From UBA9676 sp036522155 (GTDB lineage: Bacteria > Actinomycetota > Actinomycetes > Streptosporangiales > Streptosporangiaceae): a stretch of DNA of 26,793 nucleotides. Positions 14,255 through 21,840 of the stretch are shown one piece after another. Each line of letters opens with the position of its first letter. Position 1 is the stretch's first letter. The notes beneath the pieces are model-generated. The model made no database searches, was not told the origin of the DNA, and saw only the letters and a list, made by a program, of their open reading frames with translations. The stretch lies in NCBI GenBank assembly GCA_036522155.1, contig DATDGI010000380.1, positions 1-26,793 of the forward strand. Direction: 5' to 3'. Both the position numbers and the translations under genes were made by a program.

Positions 14255-15256
14255 ATGGAAACGGCGACGCTCGGCCGCGGCGGCCCCGCGGTCTCCCGGG
14301 TCGGCCTCGGGCTGATGGGGATGTCCGGCACCTACGGGCCCGCTGACGACACCGAGAGCATCGCCACCATCCGGGCCGCCCTGGACGCCGGGATCACCCT
14401 GCTGGATACCGGCGACTTCTACGGCATGGGGCACAACGAGATGCTGCTCGGCCGGGCGCTGCGCGGGGTGCCCAGGGACAGGGTGTTCATCCAGGTCAAG
14501 TTCGGCGCCCGGCGTGACCCGGGGGGCGGATGGCTGGGCTACGACGCCAGCCCGGCGGCGGTGAAGTCCTCGCTGGCGTACTCGCTGCGCCGGCTCGGCA
14601 CCGACTACGTGGACCTGTACCAGCCGGCCCGGCTCGACCCGCGGGTGCCGATCGAGGACACCATCGGCGCGATCGGGGACATGATCACGGCGGGATACGT
14701 CCGCTATGCCGGATTGTCGGAGGTGGGGGCGCGGACCATCGGGCGGGCGCTCGCGGTCCACCCGGTGGCCGCGCTGCAGATCGAGTACTCGCTGGTGAGC
14801 CGGGGCATCGAGGGCGGCCTGCTGCCGTTCCTGCGGGAGCACGGGGTCGGCGTGACCGCCTACGGCGTGATGTCGCGCGGCCTGCTCAGCCCGGCGACCG
14901 CGCGCCCGGACGGGCCCGCCGACCCGCGCAGCCGGTTCCCGCGGTTCCAGGCCGGCAACCTGGCCAGCAACCTGGCCCTGGCCGCCGCGCTGGAGCGGCT
15001 GGCCGCCGAGCGGGGCGCCACCGCGGCCCAGCTCGCCATCGCCTGGGTGCTCGCTCGCGGAGCCGACATCATTCCGCTGATTGGTACCAAACGGCGGGTG
15101 CGCCTGGCCGAGGCCCTGGGGGCGCTGGACCACACCCTGACCGCCGCCGACCTGGCCGCGATCGAGGCCGCGGTGCCGGCCGGCGCGGTCGCCGGCGACC
15201 GCTACGACGAGCGCGGCATGGCCACCCTGGACAGCGAGCGCCCGGCCGGCTCGTGA
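14255..15256 (+). CDS. Aldo/keto reductase
   Basis: This 333-residue NADPH-dependent oxidoreductase has the (beta/alpha)8 AKR fold, similar to AKR11/AKR13-type proteins. The tetrad residues D51 and Y56 (LLDTGDFYGMGHNE) and K82 (VFIQVKFG) are present. The fourth, normally a histidine in a DxYQxHRxD context, is replaced: the motif reads LYQPARLDP (122-129). Cofactor-binding segments include IEYSLVSRGIE, YGVMSRGLLSP and the C-terminal PLIGTKRRVRLAEALGAL. This PARLDP variant recurs in a subset of the family, so the protein is probably functional with altered chemistry or substrate. The physiological aldehyde or ketone cannot be named. It lies 27 bp after the phosphoesterase gene. Confidence 0.9.
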   Translation: METATLGRGGPAVSRVGLGLMGMSGTYGPADDTESIATIRAALDAGITLLDTGDFYGMGHNEMLLGRALRGVPRDRVFIQVKFGARRDPGGGWLGYDASPAAVKSSLAYSLRRLGTDYVDLYQPARLDPRVPIEDTIGAIGDMITAGYVRYAGLSEVGARTIGRALAVHPVAALQIEYSLVSRGIEGGLLPFLREHGVGVTAYGVMSRGLLSPATARPDGPADPRSRFPRFQAGNLASNLALAAALERLAAERGATAAQLAIAWVLARGADIIPLIGTKRRVRLAEALGALDHTLTAADLAAIEAAVPAGAVAGDRYDERGMATLDSERPAGS

Positions 15257-15341
15257 CCCCGGCGGGCTGCGCCGGCCCCGGCCTGCCCGGCCACGGGGCA
15301 CCGCCCGGCCGCTGGCCACCGACCTTGCTCAGCGGCGGCTT

Positions 15342-15370
15342 GGAGCCGGGGCTCCGGCTACTGGCCCCGG
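15342..15370. terminator. GC-rich hairpins between convergent genes
   Basis: GGAGCC-GG-GGCTCC (15342-15355) is a perfect short hairpin. CCGGGGC (15346-15352) can alternatively pair with GCCCCGG (15364-15370). Both lie just beyond the acetamidase stop and after the aldo/keto reductase gene, where a bidirectional terminator is expected. No T-run is present. Confidence 0.35.
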
Positions 15371-15376
15371 CCGGGC

Positions 15377-16393
15377 TCAGCGGCCGCGGTAGGCGGCGGC
15401 CAGGGCGGTGAGGCGGGCATGGGCCTCCCGCATCGGCGCCGCCGCCGGGAGGTACTGCTTGCGCAGCTTGGCCACGCTGGTGTAGTTGGGGTCGCACACG
15501 TTGGCCAGCGGTGATTCGGCCAGCTGGGTGATGAGCTGGTAGGCATCCAGCTGGTCGAGCCCGTAGTCGGCGGCCAGCCACTGGACCAGGTCGAGGTGGG
15601 CGATCCGGAACGCGTCTTCCAGCGGCCGGGCCGAGCCGGCCGACATGATGTGCGTGTCCGACTCCAGCCGCGGCCACGGGCACGGCGTGCCCTTGATCAG
15701 ATCGACCGCGAGCACGGTGTTCATGGCGCACTCCACGGCCACCCCGCAGGTCTCGCCCTCGCCCTGGCGGGCATGGCCGTCGCCGAGCGAGAACAGCGCG
15801 CCCTCGACGTTGACCCCGAGGTAGCAGGTGACCCCGGCGCGCATCTCCGGCGTGTCCATGTTCCCGCCGAACGCGTCCGGCACCAGCGCGCTGCGCACCT
15901 CCAGGTTGGCGGGCGCCACCCCGACCGTGCCGTGCATCGGGTTCATCGGCAGGTCCACGGTGAAACCGCCGTGCCGGGCGGTGAACCGGCAGGTGCCCTT
16001 GTCCCGGTCGAACTGGTACATCCAGATCAGCTCGGGCAGCGGGTCGTGCAGCAGCGCAGTGGCGTGGGTGGCCGACAGCGCGCCGAACAGCGGCACGGTG
16101 GTGGACGCGCCCCAGTCCCTAGCCGGCTCGATGGAGATGAAGTGGACGGCCAGGGTGTCGCCGGGTTCGGCGCCTTCGATGTAGAACGGGCCGGTCTGCG
16201 GGTTCAGGTAAGGGAACTCGCAGACCTGCGACACCAGGTCGTGCTCGCTGCGCACCCGGCCGCCGAAGCAGTCCTCGGTGAACACCTCAAGGACCGCGGG
16301 CGGGCTGACCCGGGCCAGCGGGGCCGCGCCGCCGAATGTCCACGCGTACTGGCTGGGTTCCGGGCGGAACGTGATGACCTGTGGGTCAGCCAC
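15377..16393 (-). CDS. Acetamidase/formamidase family amidohydrolase
   Basis: This 338-residue protein matches the FmdA_AmdA family, which hydrolyses small amides such as formamide and acetamide to ammonia and the acid. Family blocks are FGGRVRSEHDLVSQVCEFPYLNPQTGPFYIEGAEPGDTLAV in two parts (about 42-82), HFISIEPARDWGAST, NPMHGTVGVAP, NMDTPEMRAGVTCYLGV and the highly conserved SLGDGHARQGEGETCGVAVE. The start is GTG 16393, overlapping the last 8 bases of the permease gene, with GGAGG 9 bases upstream inside that gene. This indicates a tight operon in which the permease may import the amide or a related nitrogen compound. The exact substrate is not determined. Confidence 0.9.
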   Translation of the reverse strand: MADPQVITFRPEPSQYAWTFGGAAPLARVSPPAVLEVFTEDCFGGRVRSEHDLVSQVCEFPYLNPQTGPFYIEGAEPGDTLAVHFISIEPARDWGASTTVPLFGALSATHATALLHDPLPELIWMYQFDRDKGTCRFTARHGGFTVDLPMNPMHGTVGVAPANLEVRSALVPDAFGGNMDTPEMRAGVTCYLGVNVEGALFSLGDGHARQGEGETCGVAVECAMNTVLAVDLIKGTPCPWPRLESDTHIMSAGSARPLEDAFRIAHLDLVQWLAADYGLDQLDAYQLITQLAESPLANVCDPNYTSVAKLRKQYLPAAAPMREAHARLTALAAAYRGR

Positions 16394-17876
16394 CCGCTTG
16401 TGCCTCCTCCATCCCTTCGCCCTCCAGGTCCAGGTGGACGAGGCCAACGTCGGTCACCCGCTGCCGGTCGCGTGCGTAGAGGTAGATCAGGTAGATCACC
16501 CCTAGCACCATCCAGCCGGCCACGCCCGGTGCCATGTAGGAGATCGGAGGCGGCAGCGTCGAGATGAAGCTGAACGCCTTGATGCCGACCGCGCTCAGCC
16601 AGGCGGGCACGAAGGCGACGATCCCCAGCACCGGGATGATCAGGTGGGACAGCACGTTAAAGCCGGTGCGCTTGCGGGCGAAGTAGCCGATGCAGGCGAC
16701 GTTCATAAGGATGTAGACCGCGACGAGCGGGATCACGATCCCGGTACCCACCATCGAGAACGCCAGAGCCGGCGTGTAGTGGAGGCCGAGGCCAAGCGTG
16801 ATCGCGATCGTGAGCACGAACGCGGCCAGGATGGCCGGAACCGGGGAATGGTGCCTGGCGTTGACGCGTGCCAGGAACCCGGGGAAGGCCCTGATCCGTC
16901 CCATCGCGTAGGCGGTCCGGCTGGACACGTTCACCCCGGCGTTCGCGTTCGCGATAGTCGAGTTGACGATGGCCAGGAAGACGAAGAACCAGAAGATGCC
17001 GTAGAGGGACCGGGCTATGCCCACCCACGAGGCGCTGGTGGTACCGACGGTGAACGAGTGGAACCCCGCGGGCCCGAAGGCGACGTCCACGGCGTAGGTG
17101 GTGAAGACGTACAGCGCGCCGATCAGCAGCGTGGAAAGGAGGACCGCCTGCTGGATCGTGCGCCGGGGGTTTCTGGCTTCCTCGGCGAGGGGAGCGGCTC
17201 CCTCGAAGCCGCCGAACGCCAGGATGGTGAATACCGACCCGGCGATCACGCCGGTGATGCCGTGGAACCCTGGCGTGGTGTATTTGGTGGTGAACACCGA
17301 CCCGGTGTTGTGGCCGCCGGCGTGCACCACCAGGAAGATGCCGAGCACGAGGAATACGCCGATCTCGAACACGCCGAGGATGGTTCCCAGCCGGGTCGAC
17401 GTCCTGACGCCGTAGTAGCCGGCCGCCAGGATGATCAGAGCCCCGATTATCGACCACACCCACCAGAGGTTCACCGTGTAGCCGGAGATCTCCGAGTGCA
17501 GCGTCATGTCGACGGTGAACCCGAGCTGGAGCAGGACCAGCGGCGGGATCAGCCAGCCGACGAGGACATACGCCCAGGCCACCAGGAACCCGATGGACGG
17601 GTGGATGCCGCGGGCGGCGTAGGTGGCCAGCGAGCCTGCCGCGGGCATCTCCCGGGCGAGCAGGCCGATCGACCAGGCGCAGAACAAGCACGCGATCAGC
17701 GCAAACACGACGGCCAGTGGGAGCGACCCGCCGGCGAAGGCGACGCCCGCCGGGATCGACGCGGCGATCGCCGCGCCCGGCGCCATGTCGGTGATGCTCT
17801 GGAACGAGACCTCGCGCAGGCCGATCGCGTTGCGCCGCAAACCGGTGGTGGTTTCGGCAGCTGCTTTGGTCGCCAT
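16386..17876 (-). CDS. APC-superfamily amino acid permease
   Basis: This 496-residue integral membrane protein has about twelve hydrophobic helices and the layout of the amino acid-polyamine-organocation superfamily. The first helix carries the conserved substrate-site signature SITDMAPGAAIAASIPAG. Other family features are AREMPAAGSLATYAARGI after TM2 and TILAFGGFEGAAPLAEEARNPRRTIQQA around the sixth helix. It should be a proton- or gradient-coupled symporter for an amino acid, amine or similar compound. Operon partnership with an acetamidase suggests a nitrogen-source substrate, which is inference. The start at 17876 has GGAGG at good spacing. The C-terminal tail is short, hydrophilic and Gly/Glu-rich. 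Confidence 0.92.
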   Translation of the reverse strand: MATKAAAETTTGLRRNAIGLREVSFQSITDMAPGAAIAASIPAGVAFAGGSLPLAVVFALIACLFCAWSIGLLAREMPAAGSLATYAARGIHPSIGFLVAWAYVLVGWLIPPLVLLQLGFTVDMTLHSEISGYTVNLWWVWSIIGALIILAAGYYGVRTSTRLGTILGVFEIGVFLVLGIFLVVHAGGHNTGSVFTTKYTTPGFHGITGVIAGSVFTILAFGGFEGAAPLAEEARNPRRTIQQAVLLSTLLIGALYVFTTYAVDVAFGPAGFHSFTVGTTSASWVGIARSLYGIFWFFVFLAIVNSTIANANAGVNVSSRTAYAMGRIRAFPGFLARVNARHHSPVPAILAAFVLTIAITLGLGLHYTPALAFSMVGTGIVIPLVAVYILMNVACIGYFARKRTGFNVLSHLIIPVLGIVAFVPAWLSAVGIKAFSFISTLPPPISYMAPGVAGWMVLGVIYLIYLYARDRQRVTDVGLVHLDLEGEGMEEAQAGG

Positions 17877-18021
17877 TGACGCCTCCAGGGCCGCAGTGTG
17901 GCTGCTGCCCGGATGTTCTCACGCGCATCCTAGGGCAGACCAGCCCCAGCGGGTACGAAACACCCACGGAGGCGGCGGCCCGGGCGGCGGGATCGGGTCG
18001 CCAGGCCACCGGACCGGGCGG

Positions 18022-18034
18022 CAGAATTGAGCTC
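18022..18034 (+). promoter_or_regulatory. Putative leaderless -10 element of small disordered protein gene
   Basis: CAGAAT (18022-18027) is followed by 7 bases and the ATG at 18035. The hexamer and spacing are identical to those before guaB1. Confidence 0.4.
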
Positions 18035-18535
18035 ATGCACCCGGATCTGCCCGGCGACCGGCCCGGCCCCGCCGACCACCGCCCGGATGAGGCCCGCCGG
18101 GGACCACTCGATGACCTGCGGGAACGGCTGGCCCGGTTACCGGCCAGCCATCCGTCGGCGCCCGGTTTCCGCGACCGGCCGGCCGGGCCCGCTGACCCGG
18201 ATCAGGCCGACGGCGAGGACCGGGCGGTAACTGACGACCGGCTGGCCGGGCCGGAAGAACCCGGCGGCCCCGATGAGCCCGGCGGGCCCGATGATGACCA
18301 GTGGCCGCAGGAGACCGGAGACCCGGAGGGCCGGGAGGCGGATCCGGCGGCGCGGGATGGCCAGGACGCGGAGCGGGGACCGGCGGCCCGGCGGGCGGGC
18401 CGGGGTGGGCGGTCAGGCGGCACCGCCGTTCAGTATCCGCCGGTGGGTGGGGAGAACGGCGCGTACCGGCCGTGGTTCCTTGGAGAGCCGCACCGGCCGT
18501 GGTTCAGTGACGATCCCCCTGGCCGTTCGGGCTGA
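18035..18535 (+). CDS. Disordered Pro/Asp-rich protein with C-terminal PWF repeats
   Basis: This 166-residue hypothetical protein contains one likely helix, GPLDDLRERLARLPASHPSAPGF (about residues 24-46, quoted here in part as LDDLRERLARLP). This motif is seen in many short actinobacterial hypotheticals. A long disordered stretch rich in Pro, Gly, Asp and Arg follows, including EEPGGPDEPGGPDDD. The C-terminus has two aromatic repeats, YRPWFLGEP and HRPWFSDDP. There is no signal peptide or membrane segment. The function is unknown. ATG 18035 was chosen because of the -10-like CAGAAT 7 bases upstream and because the earlier in-frame extension has no conserved content. The last 32 bases overlap the end of the convergent FHA gene. 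Confidence 0.7.
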   Translation: MHPDLPGDRPGPADHRPDEARRGPLDDLRERLARLPASHPSAPGFRDRPAGPADPDQADGEDRAVTDDRLAGPEEPGGPDEPGGPDDDQWPQETGDPEGREADPAARDGQDAERGPAARRAGRGGRSGGTAVQYPPVGGENGAYRPWFLGEPHRPWFSDDPPGRSG

Positions 18536-19142
18536 ACGGGGCCGGATTCGTGCCCTGGCGCGGCAGCGAGACCTCGGCCGTGAGGTCGGCGCCGAGCCGG
18601 ATCTGGTCGCCGTCGCGCAGGCGGGCCTCGGTGCCGGGCAGCACCCGGTCGCCATTGATGAAGGTGCCGTTGGTGGATTCCTCGTCCCGGATCGTCGCCT
18701 CCCCGCTGTCGCTGACCGTGACCGTCGCGTGCCGCCGTGACACGTTGTCGTGGTCCAGGAACGCCGCCGCGACGAGGGATTCCCCGGGATCCCGGCCGAG
18801 CACCAGGGAGGTGCCGGCGGGCACGTCGACATTCCCGGCCGGGAAGGCCAGCCGCAGCACCACCGGGGAAATCGGCCCGGAGGTCCGGGGCAGGGGCCGG
18901 CCGCACGCCGGGCAGGCCATCATCGACCGGTCGGGGATGGCGGCACCGCAGCGGGGACAGGTGGCGGGGGCCAGCGACAGGGCGGTCGCGACGTCGCGGC
19001 GCACGTTTTCCTGCATGACCGTGGGCGGGCTGGCCGGCTCGTCCTGCTCTTCCGGCCGGGGCAGGTTCGTCCCGCAGGTGAAGCAGATGAGGTCGTCCTG
19101 CTGAACGGGGGCGGCGCAGGCGGGGCAGGTCAGTGTCGCCAT
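18504..19142 (-). CDS. Zinc-ribbon and FHA domain protein
   Basis: This 212-residue cytoplasmic protein begins with two zinc-ribbon units. The first is C6-x2-C9 with C20-x2-C23 (CPACAAPV, CFTCG); the second is C62-x2-C65 with C77-x2-C80 (CPRCGAAIP, CPACGRPL). The C-terminal FHA domain (about 94-192) has the phosphothreonine-binding residues: G116-R117 in LVLGRDPG, S135-R-R-H138 in NVSRRHA, and N158-G-T in STNGTFING. It should bind threonine-phosphorylated partners made by a Hanks-type kinase. The ribbons may mediate protein contact. ATG 19142 has GGAGG 5 bases upstream; an upstream in-frame ATG at 19268 is not credible. Its stop lies inside the convergent gene. Confidence 0.9.
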   Translation of the reverse strand: MATLTCPACAAPVQQDDLICFTCGTNLPRPEEQDEPASPPTVMQENVRRDVATALSLAPATCPRCGAAIPDRSMMACPACGRPLPRTSGPISPVVLRLAFPAGNVDVPAGTSLVLGRDPGESLVAAAFLDHDNVSRRHATVTVSDSGEATIRDEESTNGTFINGDRVLPGTEARLRDGDQIRLGADLTAEVSLPRQGTNPAPFSPNGQGDRH

Positions 19143-19266
19143 GACGGCCTCCGGTTGGCGGGCAGCGGAACGGTGAGCGGTATCGATGTAGAGACTAGGG
19201 CATGCTGGAACCAGGGCACCGATCCCCGGGAAACGTCCGGAGCAGCGATCCTGCGAAGGGACAGCC

Positions 19267-20469
19267 ATGATCAGTTACCAGCTTGCGGAAGAGCACGAAG
19301 AACTACGGGCGACCGTCGCCGAATTCGCCCGCGAGGTAGTGGCGCCGGTTATCGGCGGCTACTACGAACGGGGGGAGTTCCCCTATGACATCGTGGCGCG
19401 GATGGCCAAACTCGGCCTGTTCGGCCTGCCGTTCCCTGAGGAATACGGCGGCATGGGGGGCGACCTTTTCGCCCTCTGCCTGGCCCTGGAAGAACTCGCC
19501 CGGGTGGATTCCTCGGTAGCGATCACGCTGGAGGCGGCGGTCGCGCTGGGCGCTATGCCTATATACCGGTTCGGTACCGACGAACAACGGCGCCGGTGGC
19601 TGCCGGATCTGTGCTCGGGGGAGCGGCTCGCGGCGTTCGGGCTCACCGAGGCGGGCGGGGGGTCGGACATTCCCGGCGGCATGCGCACCACCGCCCGGCT
19701 GGACGGCAGCGAGTGGGTGATCGACGGCTCGAAAGCGTTCATTACCAACGCCGGCACCGCCATCACCTCACTGGTGACCGTGCTCGCCATCACCGGGGCC
19801 GGTGGCTCCGGCCAGGCCGGTGGGTCTGGCCAGGCTGGTGCCGGGGACCGGGCCGAGATCTCGGCCATCATCGTGCCGGCCGGCACCCCCGGCTTCACCG
19901 TGGGCCGTGAGTACTCCAAGGTGGGCTGGTGCGCCTCCGACACCAGGGAACTGGCCTTCACCTCCTGCCGGGTGCCGGCCGGCCACCTGCTCGGCGAGCG
20001 CGGCCGGGGCTATGCCCAGTTCCTGCGGATCCTGGACGAGGGGCGGGTGGCGATCGCGGCCCTGGCCACCGGCCTGGCCGCGGGCTGCGTGGCGGAGTGC
20101 CTGCAGCAGGTGGCGGTGCGTGAGGCGTTCGGTCACCGCCTCGGCCACTACCAGTCGATCCAGTTCATGCTGGCGGACATGGAGGCCAGGGTGCACGCCG
20201 CCCGGCTGGCCTGGTACGACGCTGCCGCCCGGCTGGCCGCGGGCGAGGGGGCCAAGAAGCAGGCGGCCATCGCCAAGCTGACCGCGTCGAACGCCGCCAT
20301 GGCCAACGCGCGCGACGCGACCCAGATCTTCGGCGGCTACGGCTACATGAACGAATACCCGGTCGCCCGCTTCTACCGGGACGCGAAGGTGCTGGAGATC
20401 GGGGAGGGCACGTCTGAGGTCCAGCGGATGATCATCGCCCGGGAGCTGGGCCTGTCAGCGATCGGCTGA
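19267..20469 (+). CDS. Acyl-CoA dehydrogenase
   Basis: This 400-residue FAD-dependent enzyme oxidises acyl-CoA thioesters to 2-enoyl-CoA. The N-terminal helical domain runs to about residue 120. The middle beta domain carries FGLTEAGGGSDIPGGMRTTA and WVIDGSKAFITNAG. The C-terminal helical domain has the signature RDATQIFGGYGYMNEYPVARF and the EIGEGTSEVQRMIIAREL end; the acidic residue in the EIGEGTSE region is the usual catalytic base. A Gly/Gln/Ala-rich insertion (AGGSGQAGGSGQAGAGD) lies in a surface loop of the beta domain. The gene is alone, with AAGGGA before the ATG. Chain-length preference is not predictable; a short or branched-chain role is possible. Its stop is 8 bp from the convergent lipoprotein gene. 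Confidence 0.93.
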   Translation: MISYQLAEEHEELRATVAEFAREVVAPVIGGYYERGEFPYDIVARMAKLGLFGLPFPEEYGGMGGDLFALCLALEELARVDSSVAITLEAAVALGAMPIYRFGTDEQRRRWLPDLCSGERLAAFGLTEAGGGSDIPGGMRTTARLDGSEWVIDGSKAFITNAGTAITSLVTVLAITGAGGSGQAGGSGQAGAGDRAEISAIIVPAGTPGFTVGREYSKVGWCASDTRELAFTSCRVPAGHLLGERGRGYAQFLRILDEGRVAIAALATGLAAGCVAECLQQVAVREAFGHRLGHYQSIQFMLADMEARVHAARLAWYDAAARLAAGEGAKKQAAIAKLTASNAAMANARDATQIFGGYGYMNEYPVARFYRDAKVLEIGEGTSEVQRMIIARELGLSAIG

Positions 20470-20477
20470 TGCCCCGG

Positions 20478-21560
20478 TCAGTGGAAGATCATGTTCTGCA
20501 CCGAGAGCTGGTTGCCGCCGACGCTCCCGATGGCGTTGAAGACGAACATCTGGCTGACTACCCGCTGCAGGTCGCTCGCGTTCGTCGAGGTCGGGTACTG
20601 GCCCAGGGTGACCAGTGAGGCATCGGCGACGCTCATGCCCACCGAGCCCTGCAGGGCGGAGCGGACCGGCGCCTGCTGGCTGGCGTCGGCCTGGCCCTCT
20701 TCCAGCGCGGACCGGAAGGCCGTCAGCAGGGCGTGATCCTTGCCGGCGAACGAACGGAGCGCGAAGTATCCGCCGAGCGGCAGGTTCGCGGTGGCACCGG
20801 TAGCGGAGTCCAGCACCGGGACCGCGCCGAGCTGCGATTCGGCTTCGAAGATGGTGGGCTCGGTCGCCAGGATCGCGTTGACCCTGTGGCTGGCCAGGGC
20901 GGAGATCAGGCTCGGTCCCGTGCTCAGCGCCAGCCAGTGGACGTGGCTCAGGTCGACGTTCTCGTTCTGCAGCACGGTCTGGGTGGCAACCGTCTCCAGG
21001 CTGTACGGCTGGCCCGGAGTGCTGGTCGGCATGAGCTGGGGCGCGGTGGTGCCGATCAGCTTGCCCTGCAGGTTCTTCGGCGTGACGATGTTCGAGTTGG
21101 GCAGGGTCAGCACTTCCATGGTGTTCGGGGCGGCGTCGTAGCCGTCGGCCAGGATCACCATGTTGAGGGCGTTCTTGCCGCCCGCCGCCTGCGCCTGGGC
21201 CTGGGCGTAGAACATGTCGGCGTAGTCCCCGAAGGCAACCTGGATCTTGCCCGACTGCAGATCCCTCAGCTCGGCCTTGAGGGACGGGTAGCTGACGATG
21301 TTGACGGTCACCCCGGCCCGGTGGAAGGCCCCGTAATGGTTGGCGAGGTACAGCGGGACGTCCCCGATGCCCGGCGCGGCCCCGACGTTGATGGTCCCGG
21401 TCACCGTTGGCGCGGCCGCCCCGTTGGACATTCCCGGTACCTTGCAGCCAGCTACCACCGTCAGGCCGGCGACGGCAGCGGCCACGCCCGCCAGGGCCCG
21501 CCGCCGACCGGAAAGCCGCCGGTCACCCAGGGCCCGGGCGCTGGCCGGGACTAGCCTCAT
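20478..21560 (-). CDS. NMT1/SsuA-like substrate-binding lipoprotein
   Basis: This 360-residue lipoprotein precursor has a long basic n-region (Tat-like RRLSGRRRAL) and the lipobox LTVVAGC (C39). The mature part is a type II periplasmic-binding fold of the kind used by nitrate/sulfonate/taurine or thiamine-precursor ABC importers. Features include INVGAAPGIGDVPLYLANHYGAFHRAG, LQSGKIQVAFGDYADMFYAQA, NLQGKLIGTT and LASHRVNAILATEPTIFEAE, each quoted in part. No ATPase or permease gene is adjacent, so it is an orphan in this window. The ligand is unknown. ATG 21560 has a strong AAGGAG 5 bases upstream. The gene is divergent from the Cvn operon. Confidence 0.88.
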   Translation of the reverse strand: MRLVPASARALGDRRLSGRRRALAGVAAAVAGLTVVAGCKVPGMSNGAAAPTVTGTINVGAAPGIGDVPLYLANHYGAFHRAGVTVNIVSYPSLKAELRDLQSGKIQVAFGDYADMFYAQAQAQAAGGKNALNMVILADGYDAAPNTMEVLTLPNSNIVTPKNLQGKLIGTTAPQLMPTSTPGQPYSLETVATQTVLQNENVDLSHVHWLALSTGPSLISALASHRVNAILATEPTIFEAESQLGAVPVLDSATGATANLPLGGYFALRSFAGKDHALLTAFRSALEEGQADASQQAPVRSALQGSVGMSVADASLVTLGQYPTSTNASDLQRVVSQMFVFNAIGSVGGNQLSVQNMIFH

Positions 21561-21714
21561 GAAGCTCCTTGACCGGGGATGGGGCGGTTCCGACAGTTCA
21601 GAACATGCCGTAGCGCCAGAGAGTACCCTACTAGCGTTGGCTGTACGGCAAACGTCCGTTACATCAGCTTTTTCAGGTCATGTGGGAATTGCTGTCCGAT
21701 GGCCGGTTAGCGGT

Positions 21715-21720
21715 TAGGGT
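21715..21720 (+). promoter_or_regulatory. TAGGGT -10-like element upstream of Cvn operon
   Basis: TAGGGT is a common actinobacterial -10 sequence and lies 117 bp before the preferred cvnA start and 64 bp before the mini-ORF. No -35 with 16-18 bp spacing is clear, so the call is tentative. Confidence 0.3.
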
Positions 21721-21783
21721 AGGCCCCTAGTCGCGCTGTGCGCAGGGGTCGCACAACAACGTCACCCGGGGAAGGGGTGCGTC

Positions 21784-21840
21784 ATGTCGGTTCCGCCGCA
21801 ACGCCCGCTGGCCGGCGGGTTGACTACGGCGCCCAGGTGA
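21784..21840 (+). CDS. 18-residue mini-ORF overlapping cvnA start
   Basis: ATG 21784 is preceded by a strong purine-rich site (GGGGAAGGGG) and opens an 18-codon frame, MSVPPQRPLAGGLTTAPR. The frame ends in TGA at 21838-21840, and that stop shares GTGA with an in-frame GTG of the sensor kinase gene at 21837. The arrangement suggests a leader peptide that couples ribosome flow into cvnA. It is too short to judge by homology and could be chance. Confidence 0.35.
   Translation: MSVPPQRPLAGGLTTAPR

Noticed and set aside
13775..15319. 514-residue minus-strand frame opposite the phosphoesterase and aldo/keto reductase genes
   Set aside because: It is antisense low-complexity sequence, while both plus-strand products have clear family motifs.
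16644..17879. 411-residue plus-strand frame opposite the APC permease
   Set aside because: It is the hydrophilic mirror image of a membrane protein gene, a known antisense effect.
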